A stretch of 64,000 nucleotides of DNA from the NCBI RefSeq assembly GCF_000966285.1, contig NZ_KQ031391.1:4046540-4110539 (forward strand), given 5' to 3'. Within the stretch, counting starts at the first letter, position 1. Each line of letters begins with the position of its first letter. Shown here piece after piece: positions 16,338 to 25,415 of this stretch. Source of the DNA: Pseudofrankia sp. DC12. Lineage in GTDB: Bacteria; Actinomycetota; Actinomycetes; Frankiales; Frankiaceae. The position numbers and the translations under genes are program-made. A model generated the notes under the pieces. The model saw only the letters and a program-made list of their open reading frames with translations, searched no databases and was not told where the DNA came from.

Positions 16338-16492
16338 GCGTCAATAGGGCGTCAACGCCGCTGCCAGCGCCGGACAACCACGCCGATACTGGCCGTTGCC
16401 GCGCGCAAGCCGTGGCGGGTCGAAATCCGGAGGGGCGTGCCGTTTTCGAGCGCAAGCAGGGCCGCGGTGGCCGCGGGCGGGAATCCCGCCCG
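16338..16492. promoter_or_regulatory. Putative kdp control region: 11-bp-spaced repeats and palindrome
   Basis: Two identical GCGTCAA half-sites at 16338-16344 and 16349-16355 are spaced 11 bases, the pattern used by OmpR/PhoB-family regulators such as KdpE. A near-perfect palindrome CGGGCGGGA-a-TCCCGCCCG lies at 16474-16492. They precede the kdp operon by 200-350 bases; the remainder of 16002-16688 contains no gene I can support. Assignment to KdpE is inferred from position and repeat geometry. Confidence 0.45.
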
Positions 16493-16688
16493 ATCGACAC
16501 GCTGATCGTCCATGGCATGCGGTCGCGAGCGTCGGTCCTGGCCGATCATGGGAGTGGGCCGCCGGGTAGGTGAAAGGCGCGGAACCGGGAGCAGTCATGC
16601 GACGCCAGCCGACGCCATGCGGCGGCAGCCGGTCTTCCGTCGGGTATCTCAGTCGTAGCGAAGGATTTTAGGAAGGCAGGCGTCAGAG

Positions 16689-16772
16689 GTGCGTGACCTG
16701 GTTTTTGTGCTGCTCACCGTCGCGGTGTTCGCGGTACTCGGTCTGGTCGTCAGGGCGGTGGAGAGGCTGTGA
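16689..16772 (+). CDS. Small membrane protein preceding KdpF
   Basis: From GTG 16689 the frame encodes 27 residues: a single hydrophobic helix DLVFVLLTVAVFAVLGLVV ending in RAVERL. The purine stretch aggaaggcagg lies upstream. Its TGA overlaps the GTG of kdpF in a GTGA junction, so it is translationally coupled to the kdp operon. Similar tiny single-helix proteins precede kdpF in other actinomycete kdp operons (from memory). It may be a second KdpF-like stabilising subunit. Size makes the call moderate. Confidence 0.65.
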   Translation: MRDLVFVLLTVAVFAVLGLVVRAVERL

Positions 16773-16858
16773 GCGCGGAGAACGTTGTCGGCCTTGTTCT
16801 CGCTGTCGGTCTGGCTGTTTTCCTGTTTATCGCCCTGTTGTTCCCGGAGCGTTTCTAG
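16769..16858 (+). CDS. kdpF: KdpF, small subunit of the K+-transporting ATPase
   Basis: This 29-residue single-span membrane peptide (ENVVGLVLAVGLAVFLFIAL then LFPERF) stabilises the KdpABC complex. The C-terminal (Y/F)PE(R/K)F ending is typical. It starts with GTG inside the stop of the preceding small gene and its TAG is directly followed by the kdpA ATG. Confidence 0.88.
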   Translation: MSAENVVGLVLAVGLAVFLFIALLFPERF

Positions 16859-18520
16859 ATGGGTACCGGCGCTGCGGGTGTTCTTTTCGTTGCGGTTCTG
16901 GTGGTGGCGCTTGTGCTTACCTACCGGCCGTTCGGCGACTATATGGCGTGGGTGTATAGCAGCGGCAGGCACCTGCGTGTCGAGCGTGGGATCTACCGGG
17001 TGGTTGGGGTGGATCCGGACTCCGAGCAGCGCTGGGGGGCGTATGCCCGCAGTGTGCTGGCGTTCTCGGTCGTGTCGGTGTTGTTCCTGTACCTGTTCCA
17101 GCGGGTGCAGGGCCATCTGTGGCTGGCGTTGGGTTTCAGGGGGGTCCCGCCGGCGCTGGCGTGGAACACGGCGGTCAGTTTCGTCACGAACACGAACTGG
17201 CAGGCGTACTCGGGCGAGTCGATGATGGGCCACACGGTTCAGATGGCTGGCCTGGCGGTGCAGAACTTCGCGTCGGCTGCGGTGGGCATTGCGGTGGCGA
17301 TCGCGCTGGTCCGTGGTTTTTCTCGGAAGAAGACCGACCAGTTGGGCAACTTCTGGGTGGACCTGGTCCGTACGGTGGTGCGGATCCTCCTGCCTGTCTG
17401 TGCGGTCATGGCGGTCGTGCTGGTCGCGGGTGGTGCGGTCCAGAACCTGCACGGCACCCGGACTGTTGGGACGTTGGCGGGCGGCTCACAGGCGATCACC
17501 GGCGGGCCGGTGGCCAGCCAGGAAGCCATCAAGGAGTTCGGGACCAACGGCGGTGGGTTCTACAACGTCAACTCGGCGCATCCGTTCGAGAATCCTAGCT
17601 CGTGGACGAACTGGATCGAGATCTACCTGCTGCTGGCGATCGGCTTCTCGTTGCCGCGCGCGTTCGGCAAGATGGTCGGCAACACCCGGCAGGGCCTCGC
17701 GATCGTGGCCGTGATGGCGGTCCTCGCGTTGGGCAGCCTCGGGATCAACGAGGGTTTCCAGGCGATCCACCATGGCACGGTCCCGACGGCGGCCGGGTCG
17801 GCAGCGGAGGGTACGGAGACCCGGTTCGGTGTGCCGGACTCGGCGGTCTTCGCGACTGGGACGACGTTGACGTCGACGGGTGCGGTCGACTCGTTCCATG
17901 ATTCCTATACGAGCCTGGGCGGCGCGACGCTGCTGTTCAACATGATGCTCGGGGAGGTCGCGCCGGGTGGTACTGGTTCGGGTCTCTACGGCATGCTGGT
18001 ACTCGCGGTGATCACGGTGTTCGTCGCTGGGCTGATGATCGGGCGGACGCCGGAGTACCTCGGTAAGAAGATAGGTAGCCGGGAGATCAAGATCGCGTCG
18101 TTGTATCTGCTCACGACCCCGTTCATCGTGCTGGTCGGGACGGGTGTGGCGATGGCTTTGCCCGGTGAACGGGCCGGGATGCTGAACTCCGGTGCGCATG
18201 GCCTGTCGGAGGTGCTCTATGCGTTCACGTCAGCTGGTAACAACAACGGGTCGGCGTTCGCGGGCATCACGGTGAATACCGACTGGTACAACACGGCGCT
18301 CGGCCTCGCGATGGCGTTCGGCCGGTTCCTGCCGATGATTCTTGTCCTGGCGCTCGCGGGTTCGTTCGCCGCGCAGCAGCCGGTGCCCGAGAACGCGGGG
18401 ACGCTGCCGACGGCCCGGCCGCAGTTCGTGGGGATGCTGGTCGCTGTCACGTTGATTGTCGTTGCTCTCACCTATTTCCCGGCGCTTGCGCTCGGGCCCC
18501 TCGCGGAGGGACTGCATTGA
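16859..18520 (+). CDS. kdpA: KdpA, K+-binding channel subunit
   Basis: This 553-residue membrane protein is the potassium-selective translocation subunit of the Kdp P-type ATPase. The four selectivity-filter-like loops are visible, including [31 protein letters not shown] and [12 protein letters not shown]. The length agrees with the family. ATG follows the kdpF stop without a gap, and the stop TGA overlaps the kdpB ATG by one base. Expression is expected at low external K+ through KdpDE encoded downstream. Confidence 0.97.
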   Translation: MGTGAAGVLFVAVLVVALVLTYRPFGDYMAWVYSSGRHLRVERGIYRVVGVDPDSEQRWGAYARSVLAFSVVSVLFLYLFQRVQGHLWLALGFRGVPPALAWNTAVSFVTNTNWQAYSGESMMGHTVQMAGLAVQNFASAAVGIAVAIALVRGFSRKKTDQLGNFWVDLVRTVVRILLPVCAVMAVVLVAGGAVQNLHGTRTVGTLAGGSQAITGGPVASQEAIKEFGTNGGGFYNVNSAHPFENPSSWTNWIEIYLLLAIGFSLPRAFGKMVGNTRQGLAIVAVMAVLALGSLGINEGFQAIHHGTVPTAAGSAAEGTETRFGVPDSAVFATGTTLTSTGAVDSFHDSYTSLGGATLLFNMMLGEVAPGGTGSGLYGMLVLAVITVFVAGLMIGRTPEYLGKKIGSREIKIASLYLLTTPFIVLVGTGVAMALPGERAGMLNSGAHGLSEVLYAFTSAGNNNGSAFAGITVNTDWYNTALGLAMAFGRFLPMILVLALAGSFAAQQPVPENAGTLPTARPQFVGMLVAVTLIVVALTYFPALALGPLAEGLH

Positions 18521-20676
18521 TGTCCACGACCACGGTGGTGGGTACGCCCACCGCGCCGAACCCGCCGTCGGCGCCCCGGCGGGTTCAGGGGGGCCTGCTC
18601 GACCCGGTGATGCTGTGGAAGGCGCTGCCCGGGGCGTTGCGCAAGCTGGACCCGCGGACGCTGTGGCGTAACCCGGTGATGTTCATCGTCGAGGTCGGCG
18701 CGGTCTACACGACCGTCCTCGCCGCCCTGCACAGTTCGGCGTTCAGCTGGCTGATCGTGGTCTGGCTGTGGCTGACGGTGCTGTTCGCGAACCTGGCCGA
18801 GGCTGTCGCCGAGGGCCGCGGGAAGGCGCAGGCGGACGCGCTGCGCCGCACGAAGACCGACACCCTCGCCCTGCGGCGCCTTGAGGACGGCCGGGTCGAG
18901 GAGGTCCCGGCGCCGCGGCTGCGCCTGGGTGACGTCGTCGTGGTCGAGGCCGGTCAGTTCATCCCCGGTGACGGTGACGTCATCGAGGGGATCGCGAGTG
19001 TCGACGAGTCGGCGATCACGGGCGAGTCGGCTCCGGTGATCCGGGAGTCGGGTGGTGACCGTAGCGCGGTGACCGGGGGGACGCGGGTGCTGTCGGACCG
19101 GATCGTCGTGCGGATCACGCAGAAGCCGGGGGAGAGCTTCATCGACCGGATGATCGCTCTGGTCGAGGGTGCGAACCGGCAGAAGACGCCGAACGAGATC
19201 GCGCTGAACATTCTCCTGGCTGCCCTCACGGTGGTCTTTCTGCTGGCCGTCGCGACGTTGCAGCCGTTGGCGATCTTCTCGAAGGCGCAGCTGCCGGGCG
19301 TCCCCGACACCAGCGCGCTGGGCGGCGCCGGCGTGACGGGGATCGTGCTGGTCTCCCTGGTCGTGTGTCTGATCCCGACGACGATCGGAGCGTTGCTCTC
19401 GGCGATCGGGATCGCGGGGATGGACCGGCTGGTGCAGCGCAACGTGCTGGCCATGTCCGGGCGGGCGGTCGAGGCCGCGGGTGACGTGAACACGCTGCTG
19501 CTGGACAAGACCGGCACGATCACGATCGGGAACCGGGAGGCACGCGAGTTCCTCCCGGTCGGCGACACGTCCGAGGCTGACCTCGCCGGTGCCGCGCAGC
19601 TGTCCTCGCTCGCTGACGAGACGCCGGAGGGGCGCTCGATCGTGGTGCACGCGAAGACGGCCTACGGCCTGCGCGAACGCAGCCCGGGCGAGCTGCTGCA
19701 CGCGACGTTCGTCCCGTTCACCGCGCAGACCCGGATGTCCGGCGTCGACCTCGACGCCGCCGCCGACGGCACCGGCCCGGCCCGTCAGGTCCGCAAGGGC
19801 GCCGCCGCCGCCGTGATCACCTGGGTCCGCGAGCAGGGCGGCATCGTGCCGGCGCAGACCGGGGAGATCGTCGACGGCATCTCCGCCGCGGGTGGCACCC
19901 CGCTGCTCGTCGCCGAAGCCACCAGCGGGACCGCCCGCGTGCTGGGCGTCGTCCAGCTCAAGGACGTCGTCAAGCAGGGCATGCGGGAGCGGTTCGAGGA
20001 GATGCGCCGGATGGGCATCCGCACCGTGATGATCACCGGGGACAACCCGTTGACCGCGAAGGCCATCGCGGACGAGGCCGGCGTGGATGACTTCCTCGCC
20101 GAGGCCACGCCCGAGGACAAGATGGCCCTGATCAAACGGGAGCAGGCCGGCGGGAAGCTCGTCGCGATGACCGGCGACGGCACCAACGACGCCCCCGCGC
20201 TCGCCCAGGCCGACGTCGGGGTCGCGATGAACACCGGCACGTCGGCCGCGAAGGAGGCCGGGAACATGGTCGACCTCGACTCGAACCCGACGAAGCTCAT
20301 CGAGATCGTCGAGATCGGCAAGCAGCTGCTCATCACCCGCGGGGCACTGACGACGTTCTCGATCGCGAACGACGTCGCGAAGTACTTCGCGATCATCCCG
20401 GCGATGTTCGCCGCGATCTACCCGGGCCTGGACACGCTCAACATCATGCGGCTGCACAGCCCGCAGTCGGCGATCCTGTCCGCCGTCATCTTCAACGCCC
20501 TGATCATCATCGCGCTGATCCCGCTGGCGCTGCGCGGCGTGCGCTACACCCCATCCAGCGCGTCGAAGATGCTCAGCCGCAACCTCTACCGCTACGGCCT
20601 CGGCGGCCTGGTCATCCCCTTCATCGGGATCAAACTCATCGACCTCGTCATCCAGTTCATCCCAGGAGCGCGGTGA
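18520..20676 (+). CDS. kdpB: KdpB, catalytic P-type ATPase subunit
   Basis: KdpB hydrolyses ATP and energises K+ uptake through KdpA. The phosphorylated Asp329 lies in [13 protein letters not shown]; other motifs are TGESAPV (actuator loop, TGES), the KGA motif in RKGAAAAV, and [20 protein letters not shown] (hinge). Length 718 residues is normal. The ATG at 18520 is preferred over the TTG three bases earlier because it forms the TGATG overlap with kdpA. The first ~25 residues are a Pro-rich extension. Confidence 0.97.
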   Translation: MSTTTVVGTPTAPNPPSAPRRVQGGLLDPVMLWKALPGALRKLDPRTLWRNPVMFIVEVGAVYTTVLAALHSSAFSWLIVVWLWLTVLFANLAEAVAEGRGKAQADALRRTKTDTLALRRLEDGRVEEVPAPRLRLGDVVVVEAGQFIPGDGDVIEGIASVDESAITGESAPVIRESGGDRSAVTGGTRVLSDRIVVRITQKPGESFIDRMIALVEGANRQKTPNEIALNILLAALTVVFLLAVATLQPLAIFSKAQLPGVPDTSALGGAGVTGIVLVSLVVCLIPTTIGALLSAIGIAGMDRLVQRNVLAMSGRAVEAAGDVNTLLLDKTGTITIGNREAREFLPVGDTSEADLAGAAQLSSLADETPEGRSIVVHAKTAYGLRERSPGELLHATFVPFTAQTRMSGVDLDAAADGTGPARQVRKGAAAAVITWVREQGGIVPAQTGEIVDGISAAGGTPLLVAEATSGTARVLGVVQLKDVVKQGMRERFEEMRRMGIRTVMITGDNPLTAKAIADEAGVDDFLAEATPEDKMALIKREQAGGKLVAMTGDGTNDAPALAQADVGVAMNTGTSAAKEAGNMVDLDSNPTKLIEIVEIGKQLLITRGALTTFSIANDVAKYFAIIPAMFAAIYPGLDTLNIMRLHSPQSAILSAVIFNALIIIALIPLALRGVRYTPSSASKMLSRNLYRYGLGGLVIPFIGIKLIDLVIQFIPGAR

Positions 20677-20677
20677 C

Positions 20678-21574
20678 ATGGCCGCAAGCCGACTGCCCTC
20701 GTTCGTCCGACAGCACCTCGCCGCACTGCGCGTCCTGACCGTCCTGACCGTCCTGACCGGCATCGCCTACCCGCTGGCCATCACCGGGATCGCGCAGCTC
20801 CCCGGCCTGCGCGACAAGGCCAACGGCTCGCTCGTCACCAACACCGCCGGCCAGGTGGTCGGCTCGTCCAAGCTCGGACAGCTGTTCACCGACTCCGACG
20901 GCAACCCGATCGCCAAGTACTTCCAGCCCCGCCCGTCGGCGGCCGGCGCCGGCTACGACCCCACCTCGACATCCGCGTCCAACCTCGGCCCCGAGAGCAT
21001 GGTCGACACCCTCGACGACCCCGCCACCAAGGACACCGACGAGTCCAAGCAGAGCCTGCTGACCCAGGTCTGCGCCCGCAGCAAAGCCGTCGGCGACCTC
21101 GAAGGCGTCAACGGACGCCGCCCCTACTGCACCGCGGGCGGCGTCGGCGCCGTCCTCTCGGTGTTCCGGACCGCCGGCACCACCGGGACCATCACCCGGG
21201 TCGTCAGCATCAACGAGCAGTGCCCGACGACGCCCTTCGTCGCGACCTACCAAGGCGTCAAGGTCGAGTGCGCGACGTTCGGCGCGGACTACACCGCCGG
21301 CATCCTCGTCCCGATCAAAGGCCCCGGCAAAGGCACCGACAACCCCGTCCCACCCGACGCCGTCACCGCCTCCGCCAGCGGCCTCGACCCCGACATCTCA
21401 CCCACCTACGCCTACCTGCAGGTAAACAGGGTCGCCAAGGCCCGCGGCCTCGACCCAACCACCCTCCACCACCTGGTAAAGGAACACATCAACGGCCGCG
21501 CACTGGGCTTCATGGGCGAACCCACGGTGAACGTCCTCGACCTGAACCTGGCCCTCGACAAGGCCGCCAGCTAG
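20678..21574 (+). CDS. kdpC: KdpC subunit with periplasmic insertion
   Basis: KdpC is the single-span subunit that stabilises ATP binding and K+ transfer in KdpFABC. The N-terminal membrane helix, GSLVTN, YFQPRPSAAGAGYD and the C-terminal TASASGLDPDISPTYAYLQV with LGFMGEPTVNVLDLNLALD are all present. At 298 residues it is ~100 longer than E. coli KdpC: an insert of about 90 residues between SNLGP and PPDAVTASAS carries four cysteines that could form extracytoplasmic disulfides. Such inserts occur in other actinomycetes. A triple gtcctgacc DNA repeat encodes LTVLTVLT in the membrane helix. It starts one base after the kdpB stop. Confidence 0.95.
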   Translation: MAASRLPSFVRQHLAALRVLTVLTVLTGIAYPLAITGIAQLPGLRDKANGSLVTNTAGQVVGSSKLGQLFTDSDGNPIAKYFQPRPSAAGAGYDPTSTSASNLGPESMVDTLDDPATKDTDESKQSLLTQVCARSKAVGDLEGVNGRRPYCTAGGVGAVLSVFRTAGTTGTITRVVSINEQCPTTPFVATYQGVKVECATFGADYTAGILVPIKGPGKGTDNPVPPDAVTASASGLDPDISPTYAYLQVNRVAKARGLDPTTLHHLVKEHINGRALGFMGEPTVNVLDLNLALDKAAS

Positions 21575-21655
21575 GGCGGCCAGCACGGCCGAAGGACGCG
21601 CCCCCTGCGGGGCGTGCCGCCGGGCGGGCCCGCGTGCGTCTCGAACGGCGGAGCT

Positions 21656-21686
21656 CGCGGGGACGGGACGACACCCCGTCCCCGCG
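21656..21686. terminator. Strong hairpin after kdpC
   Basis: CGCGGGGACGGG (21656-21667) pairs perfectly with CCCGTCCCCGCG (21675-21686) over a 7-base loop. No T-run follows, as is common in actinomycetes. It probably ends or attenuates the kdpFABC transcript. The rest of the 459-base gap before kdpD (21575-22033) shows no gene I can support. Confidence 0.65.
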
Positions 21687-22033
21687 GGCGCGGCCACCCA
21701 GGGCCCGCCCTGCCCCCTGCCTGACTACGTCCGACCGCCGCGCCGCCGACCTGGAGCCACATATGACGGGCCATCGAGATACCACGCCGGGCCTGGGGGC
21801 TTGCCCATGAGCGCCTGGCCGCTGGCGGGCCGCCGTGTTCGTCTGTGTCGCGGCTGTCCGCGGGCCGCTCCGCAGCCACCGGGCCCGGACGTTTACCAGC
21901 CGCCGCCACCGGCGCGTCGAGGCCGGCCGCTACCGGGCGACGCGGGTAGATCCTCGTGCCGACCAGCGCTGGATGACCGACGGCGGCAGCGTGCTTACCT
22001 TTCCGCGCTCGGCCCGCTCGCGGGGGGCCTGAC

Positions 22034-24583
22034 GTGACCCGAGGCCGGTTGCGGGTCTATCTCGGGGCGGCGCCCGGGGTGGGCAAGACCTACGCGATGC
22101 TCGCGGAAGCCCGCCGTCGCCTGGAACGAGGCACCGACGTCGTCGTCGGTCTCGTCGAGACACACGGCCGGCCGCAGACCGCCGAGTTGCTCGCCGGTCT
22201 GGAGACGATCCCACGCCGGCCGGGGACCTACCGGGGGGCGACGTTCGAGGAGATGGACCTCGGCGCGATCCTGGCCCGCCGCCCCGCGGTCGCGCTCGTC
22301 GACGAGCTGGCCCACACCAACGTCCCGGGCAGCCGGCACGCCAAGCGCTGGCAGGACGTGGAGGACCTGCTCGCCGCCGGGATCGATGTGCTGTCGACCG
22401 TCAACATCCAGCATCTGGAGTCGCTCAACGACGTCGTGGTCGCGGTGACCGGTGTCGCTCAGCAGGAGACCATTCCCGACGAGGTCGTGCGGCGTGCTGA
22501 CCAGATCGAGCTGGTGGACATGGCGCCGGAGGCGCTGCGGCGGCGGTTGGCACACGGCAACATCTACCCGCCGACCGCCGTTGGGGCGGCGTTGGGCAGC
22601 TACTTCCGGGTCGGCAACCTCACGGCGTTGCGTGAACTGGCGCTGCTGTGGCTGGCCGGCAAGGTCGACGAGCAGCTCGATGACTACCGCGCCGAGCACG
22701 GCATCGCCCGCCGATGGGAGGCCCGGGAGCGAGTCGTGGTCGCGCTGACCGGCGGGCCGGAAGGCGACACCCTGATCCGGCGCGGCGCCCGCATTGCCGG
22801 ACGGGTCGCCGGCGGCGACCTGCTCGCTGTCCACGTCACCCGTAGCGACGGGCTCCTGCCCGTCAACCCGGCGGCCCTGCAGCGCCAACGTGAGCTGGTG
22901 GAAAGCCTCGGCGGCAGCTACCACCAGGTGGTCGGGCACCGGATCGCCGACGCGCTGCTCGACTTCGCCCGCGGCGTGAACGCCAGCCAGCTTGTCCTGG
23001 GCGTCAGCCGGCGCACCTGGCTGGGCACGGTCTTCGGTGGCCGTGGGGTGGCCGCCGAGGTCGCCCGCCGCGCCGGCGACCTCGATGTCCACCTGGTCAC
23101 CCACCCGGCGGCCGGGAAGGGCCGCCGGCTACCCGAGCTCGGCGGGCACGTGACCCTGCGCCGCAGGCTCTGCGGAGCCGGGCTCGCGCTCATCGGCCTG
23201 CCGGCGCTGACCGCGGCCCTGACCCAGGGCTCCGGCGGCCTGGGCCTGGCCAGCGACCTGCTGCTCTACCAGCTGGTCATCCTCGCCGTCGCGCTCGTCG
23301 GCGGCCTCTACCCGGCTGTGGTCACCGCGGTGGGCGCGGGCCTGCTCGCCGACTGGTTCTTCACCCCGCCCGTGCATTCGCTGTTCGTCCGCAGCCCGGT
23401 CAACGTCGTCGCGCTCACCGTCTTCCTCGTCTTCGCGCTGACCGTCAGTGGCGTCGCGGAGGCCTGCGCCCGCTACGTCGGCGAGGCTGCCCGCGCCCGA
23501 GCCGAGGCGGCGATGCTAACGACGCTGTCCGGAAGCCTCATCGCCGGCCAGGTGGCGCTGCCAGCCCTGCTCGAGCGCGTCCGGGAGAGCTTCGCCGTCG
23601 AGTCCGTGACCCTCCTCGAACGCGGTGCGACCGGCGTCGCCCCCTCCCGCGACACCTGGGCACTGGTCGGATTCAGCGGATTCCCGCCGTGCCTGGATCC
23701 CGACGACGCCGACACCGTCGTGCCGATCAGCGGGGACCTGACCCTGGCGCTGCGCGGCAGGGTCCTTGCCGCCTCCGACCGAAGCGTGCTGGCGGCCTTC
23801 GCCGCACAGGCCGCCGTCGCACTCGAACACCGCAGGCTGGAGACGAAGGCGGCGGAGGCCGCCGCCGCCGCGGCCACCGACCGCACCCGCACCGCGCTGC
23901 TCACCGCGGTCAGCCACGACCTGCGCACTCCGCTGGCCGCCGCGAAAGCAGCCATCTCCGGGCTGCGGTCGAACGACGTCATCTGGACCGAGGAGGAGCA
24001 GGCGGAGCTGCTCGCGACCGCCGAGGAGTCATTGGACCAGCTTGCGCGGCTAGCGGAGAACCTGCTGGACGTGAGCCGACTGCAGGCGGGCGCGCTGCAG
24101 ATGTCGCGGCGGCCGTCCGGGCTCGACGAGCTGGTGCCGCTGGCGCTCGACCTGCTCGGCCCGCCCGGCGCGACGGTCCGCGTCGACGTCCCGGACCTGC
24201 TGCCCGAGGTGAACGTCGACCCGGCGCTGTTCGCCCGCGTCATCGCGAACCTTGCCGCGAACGCCCTGCGCCACGCCGCGGCCGGCCAGCCGCCGATCAT
24301 CACCGCCAGCGCCCGCGACGACCAGGTGACGCTACGGGTCATCGACACCGGCCCCGGCATTCCCGCCGCCGACCGCGAACGCATCTTCACGCCGTTCCAG
24401 CGGCTCGGCGACCACGACAACACCACCGGCCTCGGCCTCGGCCTCGCGCTGTCCCGCGGCCTGATCGAGGTGATGGACGGAAGCCTGACGCCGGAGGACA
24501 CCCCCGGCGGGGGGCTCACCATGGTTCTCACCCTGCCCGCGATGCCAGCTACGTCCCGCGACCGGCCCGGGGAAACCCTGTGA
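22034..24583 (+). CDS. kdpD: KdpD sensor histidine kinase
   Basis: This is a full-length KdpD (849 residues). Residues 1-210 are the KdpD domain with Walker A GAAPGVGKT (11-19) and VALVDELAHTNVPG. A USP-like domain follows (VVVALTGGPEGDTLI, then SQLVLGVSRR), then the DUF4118 block of four membrane helices (about 375-490), a GAF-like linker, and the kinase core with phospho-acceptor His628 in AVSHDLRTPLAA, an N box near NLAANALRHA and G boxes DTGPGIP and GLGLGLALSRG. It senses K+ limitation and phosphorylates KdpE. Start is GTG 22034. KdpE follows 73 bases later. Confidence 0.96.
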   Translation: MTRGRLRVYLGAAPGVGKTYAMLAEARRRLERGTDVVVGLVETHGRPQTAELLAGLETIPRRPGTYRGATFEEMDLGAILARRPAVALVDELAHTNVPGSRHAKRWQDVEDLLAAGIDVLSTVNIQHLESLNDVVVAVTGVAQQETIPDEVVRRADQIELVDMAPEALRRRLAHGNIYPPTAVGAALGSYFRVGNLTALRELALLWLAGKVDEQLDDYRAEHGIARRWEARERVVVALTGGPEGDTLIRRGARIAGRVAGGDLLAVHVTRSDGLLPVNPAALQRQRELVESLGGSYHQVVGHRIADALLDFARGVNASQLVLGVSRRTWLGTVFGGRGVAAEVARRAGDLDVHLVTHPAAGKGRRLPELGGHVTLRRRLCGAGLALIGLPALTAALTQGSGGLGLASDLLLYQLVILAVALVGGLYPAVVTAVGAGLLADWFFTPPVHSLFVRSPVNVVALTVFLVFALTVSGVAEACARYVGEAARARAEAAMLTTLSGSLIAGQVALPALLERVRESFAVESVTLLERGATGVAPSRDTWALVGFSGFPPCLDPDDADTVVPISGDLTLALRGRVLAASDRSVLAAFAAQAAVALEHRRLETKAAEAAAAAATDRTRTALLTAVSHDLRTPLAAAKAAISGLRSNDVIWTEEEQAELLATAEESLDQLARLAENLLDVSRLQAGALQMSRRPSGLDELVPLALDLLGPPGATVRVDVPDLLPEVNVDPALFARVIANLAANALRHAAAGQPPIITASARDDQVTLRVIDTGPGIPAADRERIFTPFQRLGDHDNTTGLGLGLALSRGLIEVMDGSLTPEDTPGGGLTMVLTLPAMPATSRDRPGETL

Positions 24584-24656
24584 TGCCGCGCCGTCTCCCG
24601 CCGGCTGCCAGCGGACCGTGGCCACGACCCCTGAGACCGCCCGCGCAGGCACAGCC

Positions 24657-25346
24657 ATGACCAGCGTCCTCGTGGTCGACGACGACCCCCGACTGCTGCG
24701 CGCGCTGCGCATCACTCTGGAAGCGCGCGGATACCAGGTCATCGCCGCCACCGACGGCCGCACCGCGCTGGCGGCAGCCGCCGAGCCTGAACCGGACATC
24801 ATCGTCCTTGACCTCGGACTGCCCGACCTCGAAGGCGTCGACGTCATCTGTGCCCTGCGCGGCTGGACCACCGCGCCGATCGTGGTGCTGTCGGGGCGCG
24901 CGGGCGGCACCGACAAGATCGCCGCGTTGGACGCCGGAGCTGACGACTACGTCACCAAGCCGTTCCGGATCGAGGAACTGCTCGCGCGGCTGCGCGCCGT
25001 CGCGCGACGCGCGGCGATACCGTCGGAAATGCCCGTAGTCGCCGTCGGCGACTATCTGATCGATCTGGACGCGCGGCGCGTGACGCCGAAGCCCGATAGT
25101 GGCGGCGTCGGGGAGATCCGGCTCACGCCGACCGAATGGCACCTGCTGGATCTCCTGGTCCGCAACCCGGAAAAGCTCCTGACCTATCGCGATCTCCTGC
25201 CTCCCGTCGGCGGTCCCGCGCCCAAAGAACGCAGCCACTACCTGCGTGAGTACATAGGTCGTCTTCGCCGCAAGCTCGAACCCGACCCGACCCGGCCGCG
25301 TCATCTGATCACCGAGCCTGGCATCGGCTACCGCTTCCAGCCATGA
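24657..25346 (+). CDS. kdpE: KdpE response regulator
   Basis: This OmpR/PhoB-family regulator of 229 residues has a receiver domain with acidic pocket D8-D10 and phospho-acceptor Asp52 in IIVLDLGLPDLEG, and the conserved Lys in VTKPFR. The C-terminal winged helix includes LTPTEWHLLDLLVRNPEKLL and REYIGRLRRKLEPDP. The ATG at 24657 gives a standard N-terminus; an earlier in-frame start at 24618 would add 13 residues. It is the only response regulator near two KdpD kinases and is expected to activate kdpFABC. It converges on the second kdpD, 69 bases away. Confidence 0.95.
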   Translation: MTSVLVVDDDPRLLRALRITLEARGYQVIAATDGRTALAAAAEPEPDIIVLDLGLPDLEGVDVICALRGWTTAPIVVLSGRAGGTDKIAALDAGADDYVTKPFRIEELLARLRAVARRAAIPSEMPVVAVGDYLIDLDARRVTPKPDSGGVGEIRLTPTEWHLLDLLVRNPEKLLTYRDLLPPVGGPAPKERSHYLREYIGRLRRKLEPDPTRPRHLITEPGIGYRFQP

Positions 25347-25415
25347 CTGGCGTGCCCAGTGACACGCCGCGGGCACCCGTAAGCCCCGGCGAGGGCCGGC
25401 CGGCGATCCAGGTGA

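Noticed and set aside
16356..16688. c-di-AMP (ydaO-type) riboswitch in the long kdp leader
   Set aside because: A 330-base leader and KimA neighbour made it plausible, but I could not find the conserved GGGUGAAU and CCGUCAGCU-like blocks.
20733..20762. Triple gtcctgacc repeat as a regulatory element
   Set aside because: It lies inside the kdpC membrane helix and simply encodes a repeated Leu-Thr-Val; slippage is enough to explain it.
18472..20763. 763-codon open frame antisense to kdpB
   Set aside because: Shadow of kdpB: composition is Arg/Asp/His-rich and without any recognisable family.
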